From Candidatus Aenigmatarchaeota archaeon (GTDB lineage: Archaea; Aenigmatarchaeota; Aenigmatarchaeia; Aenigmatarchaeales; Aenigmatarchaeaceae), in the NCBI GenBank assembly GCA_018221065.1, contig JAAOXY010000070.1:1-5384 (forward strand): a DNA stretch of 5,384 nucleotides. Direction: 5' to 3'. Position numbers and translations under genes: made by a program. How positions within the stretch are numbered: the first letter of the stretch is position 1; each line of letters opens with the position of its first letter. Shown here piece after piece: positions 4,491-5,384 of the stretch. The notes beneath the pieces were generated by a model. It was not told the DNA's origin. It did not search any database and saw only the letters and a list, made by a program, of their open reading frames with translations.

Positions 4491-5384
4491 TCATTCTCCT
4501 CCTACAAACTTCTTTAAAAATTCTGGCAGATCATCTCCATGTTGTTGCATAATCTGCTCATACATTTGATGTACAATCATTACTGTAAGCAAAATTCCTG
4601 TTCCTGTACCTAACGCAGAGGTCAGATCAGCAAATCCAGCTAACAATCCTACAAACGCACCACCTAATACAGTTAACGCCGGAATATACCGTTGTAATAC
4701 TTTCTCTACAATTCTAGAATCATGTCTAAATCCTGGTATCATTATTGAAGATGATTTAAACTGTTGTGATATTGAATGTGCATCCATTCCAGAAGTTGAT
4801 GTCCAGAAAAATGCAAATACGACAGAACCTAATATCAATATAACCAAATATATCAATGCTCTTCCTACTTCTTCAGATGTCATCTGTGGTAAAGCAAGAT
4901 AATTCAACATCAATATTGCCAAAACAATACCAATCAATGCACCAACAACTGTCATTCTAAGTACATATTTTTTCAAGAATCTGTGCGCTGCAAATCCAAT
5001 TAAAACTGCCATCACACCAGCAAACACTGAAACAAATACAGCACCAATAGAAGTCGGTGCAGTAAGATAATATAATAATCCTCCAGTTAGTTGTCCTTGT
5101 GAATCATATAATCCCAAGAACTCGATACCCCTGTCCGATAGCATTCTACCAACTGCTTTCAAGTTAGCCATTACAGCCATTGTAAGTATAACAGGAATAT
5201 TTGAAGTATAGATAAACTTCAAAGGCCATTTTCTAGATGCAAATTTACCATAAGGTAATGCAAATGCCATAGGTATCTCCACCTTAATAGATGAAGCAAA
5301 GACTACGATAGCAAATACTACTATAGTAGATATTAAAGGTAATAATGATATGAACGCCGCACTGGGCTGTCCTTGTCCTAACGA
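4491..5384 (-). CDS. secY: Protein translocase subunit SecY, C-terminal 297 residues
   Basis: The reading frame is open to base 5384, so the first part of the gene lies outside the window; the GTG at 5282 is an internal valine, not a start. SecY is the channel subunit of the SecYEG/Sec61 translocon in the cytoplasmic membrane. The visible part begins SLGQGQPSAAF, then a hydrophobic segment ending VVFASS, then the conserved VEIPM and the cytoplasmic loop GKFASRKWPLKFIYTSNIPVIL, the C4 loop that contacts the ribosome and ends in the SNIPVI signature. Four or more membrane segments follow, then PGFRHDSRIVEKVLQRYIP (the C5 loop) and GTGTGILLTVMIVHQMYEQI near the end, both typical of archaeal SecY. 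About 60% of an archaeal-length protein of some 450-480 residues is present. It leads the operon seen here. Confidence 0.97.
   Translation of the reverse strand, partial: SLGQGQPSAAFISLLPLISTIVVFAIVVFASSIKVEIPMAFALPYGKFASRKWPLKFIYTSNIPVILTMAVMANLKAVGRMLSDRGIEFLGLYDSQGQLTGGLLYYLTAPTSIGAVFVSVFAGVMAVLIGFAAHRFLKKYVLRMTVVGALIGIVLAILMLNYLALPQMTSEEVGRALIYLVILILGSVVFAFFWTSTSGMDAHSISQQFKSSSIMIPGFRHDSRIVEKVLQRYIPALTVLGGAFVGLLAGFADLTSALGTGTGILLTVMIVHQMYEQIMQQHGDDLPEFLKKFVGGE
4496..4503 (-). promoter_or_regulatory. adk ribosome binding site inside the end of secY
   Basis: The minus strand reads AGGAGGAG five bases before the adk ATG at 4490. It sits within the Gly-Gly-Glu codons that end SecY, whose TGA abuts the adk start. 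This near-ideal anti-16S complement confirms the adk start and implies coupled translation. Confidence 0.75.

Noticed and set aside
4491..5282. Reading the GTG at 5282 as the start of a 263-residue SecY-like protein
   Set aside because: The frame is open upstream to the window edge and encodes a SecY membrane segment leading into VEIP, so the gene is a window-truncated full SecY, not a short paralogue.
1..5384. CRISPR array, tRNA, rRNA, insertion sequence or phage module
   Set aside because: No regularly spaced repeats, cloverleaf-like segments, terminal inverted repeats with a transposase, or phage genes were found by eye; coding sequence fills almost the whole window.

Overview
The window is a compact, AT-rich stretch of an archaeal chromosome with every convincing gene on the minus strand, so transcription runs from base 5384 towards base 1. 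The gene set is archaeal/eukaryotic in type: eL34, eL14, Cbf5 and an EMC3/DUF106-type Oxa1-superfamily protein next to SecY. Compact gene packing, a bacterial-type zinc-LID adenylate kinase and a secreted protein with a CxxxWxCxxW six-cysteine module suggest a small-genome DPANN-type lineage (Woesearchaeota, Pacearchaeota, Aenigmarchaeota or similar). That placement is inference; nothing here fixes the phylum.

Layout in transcription order: the C-terminal part of SecY (5384-4491, start outside the window), adenylate kinase (4490-3825), EMC3/DUF106 insertase (3808-3326), eL34 (3329-3075) and eL14 (3070-2765). These junctions are tight: a directly abutting stop/start, a 4-base ATGA overlap, and a 4-base gap with the Shine-Dalgarno sequence lying across the stop codon. 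This is the tail of the archaeal ribosomal-protein/secretion superoperon. Next comes a 61-base gap with a TATA-like box, an unrecognised 195-residue protein (2703-2116), Cbf5 (2100-1159), a 59-residue double-CxxC mini-protein (1154-975), a secreted six-cysteine protein (950-330), a spacer with a hairpin and a new promoter, and the N-terminus of a second exported protein leaving the window at base 1.

Functionally the upstream block combines membrane protein insertion (SecY, EMC3-like), ribosome assembly (eL34, eL14) and adenylate balance (Adk). Cbf5 continues the ribosome theme through rRNA pseudouridylation. Two deviations from the common archaeal order stand out: no cytidylate kinase gene lies between eL34 and eL14, and an AT-richer orphan gene with its own apparent promoter separates eL14 from Cbf5. 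After Cbf5 the conserved block ends and lineage-specific small or exported proteins begin. I see no tRNA, rRNA, CRISPR array, insertion sequence or phage gene, and no gene-free stretch longer than 300 bases.
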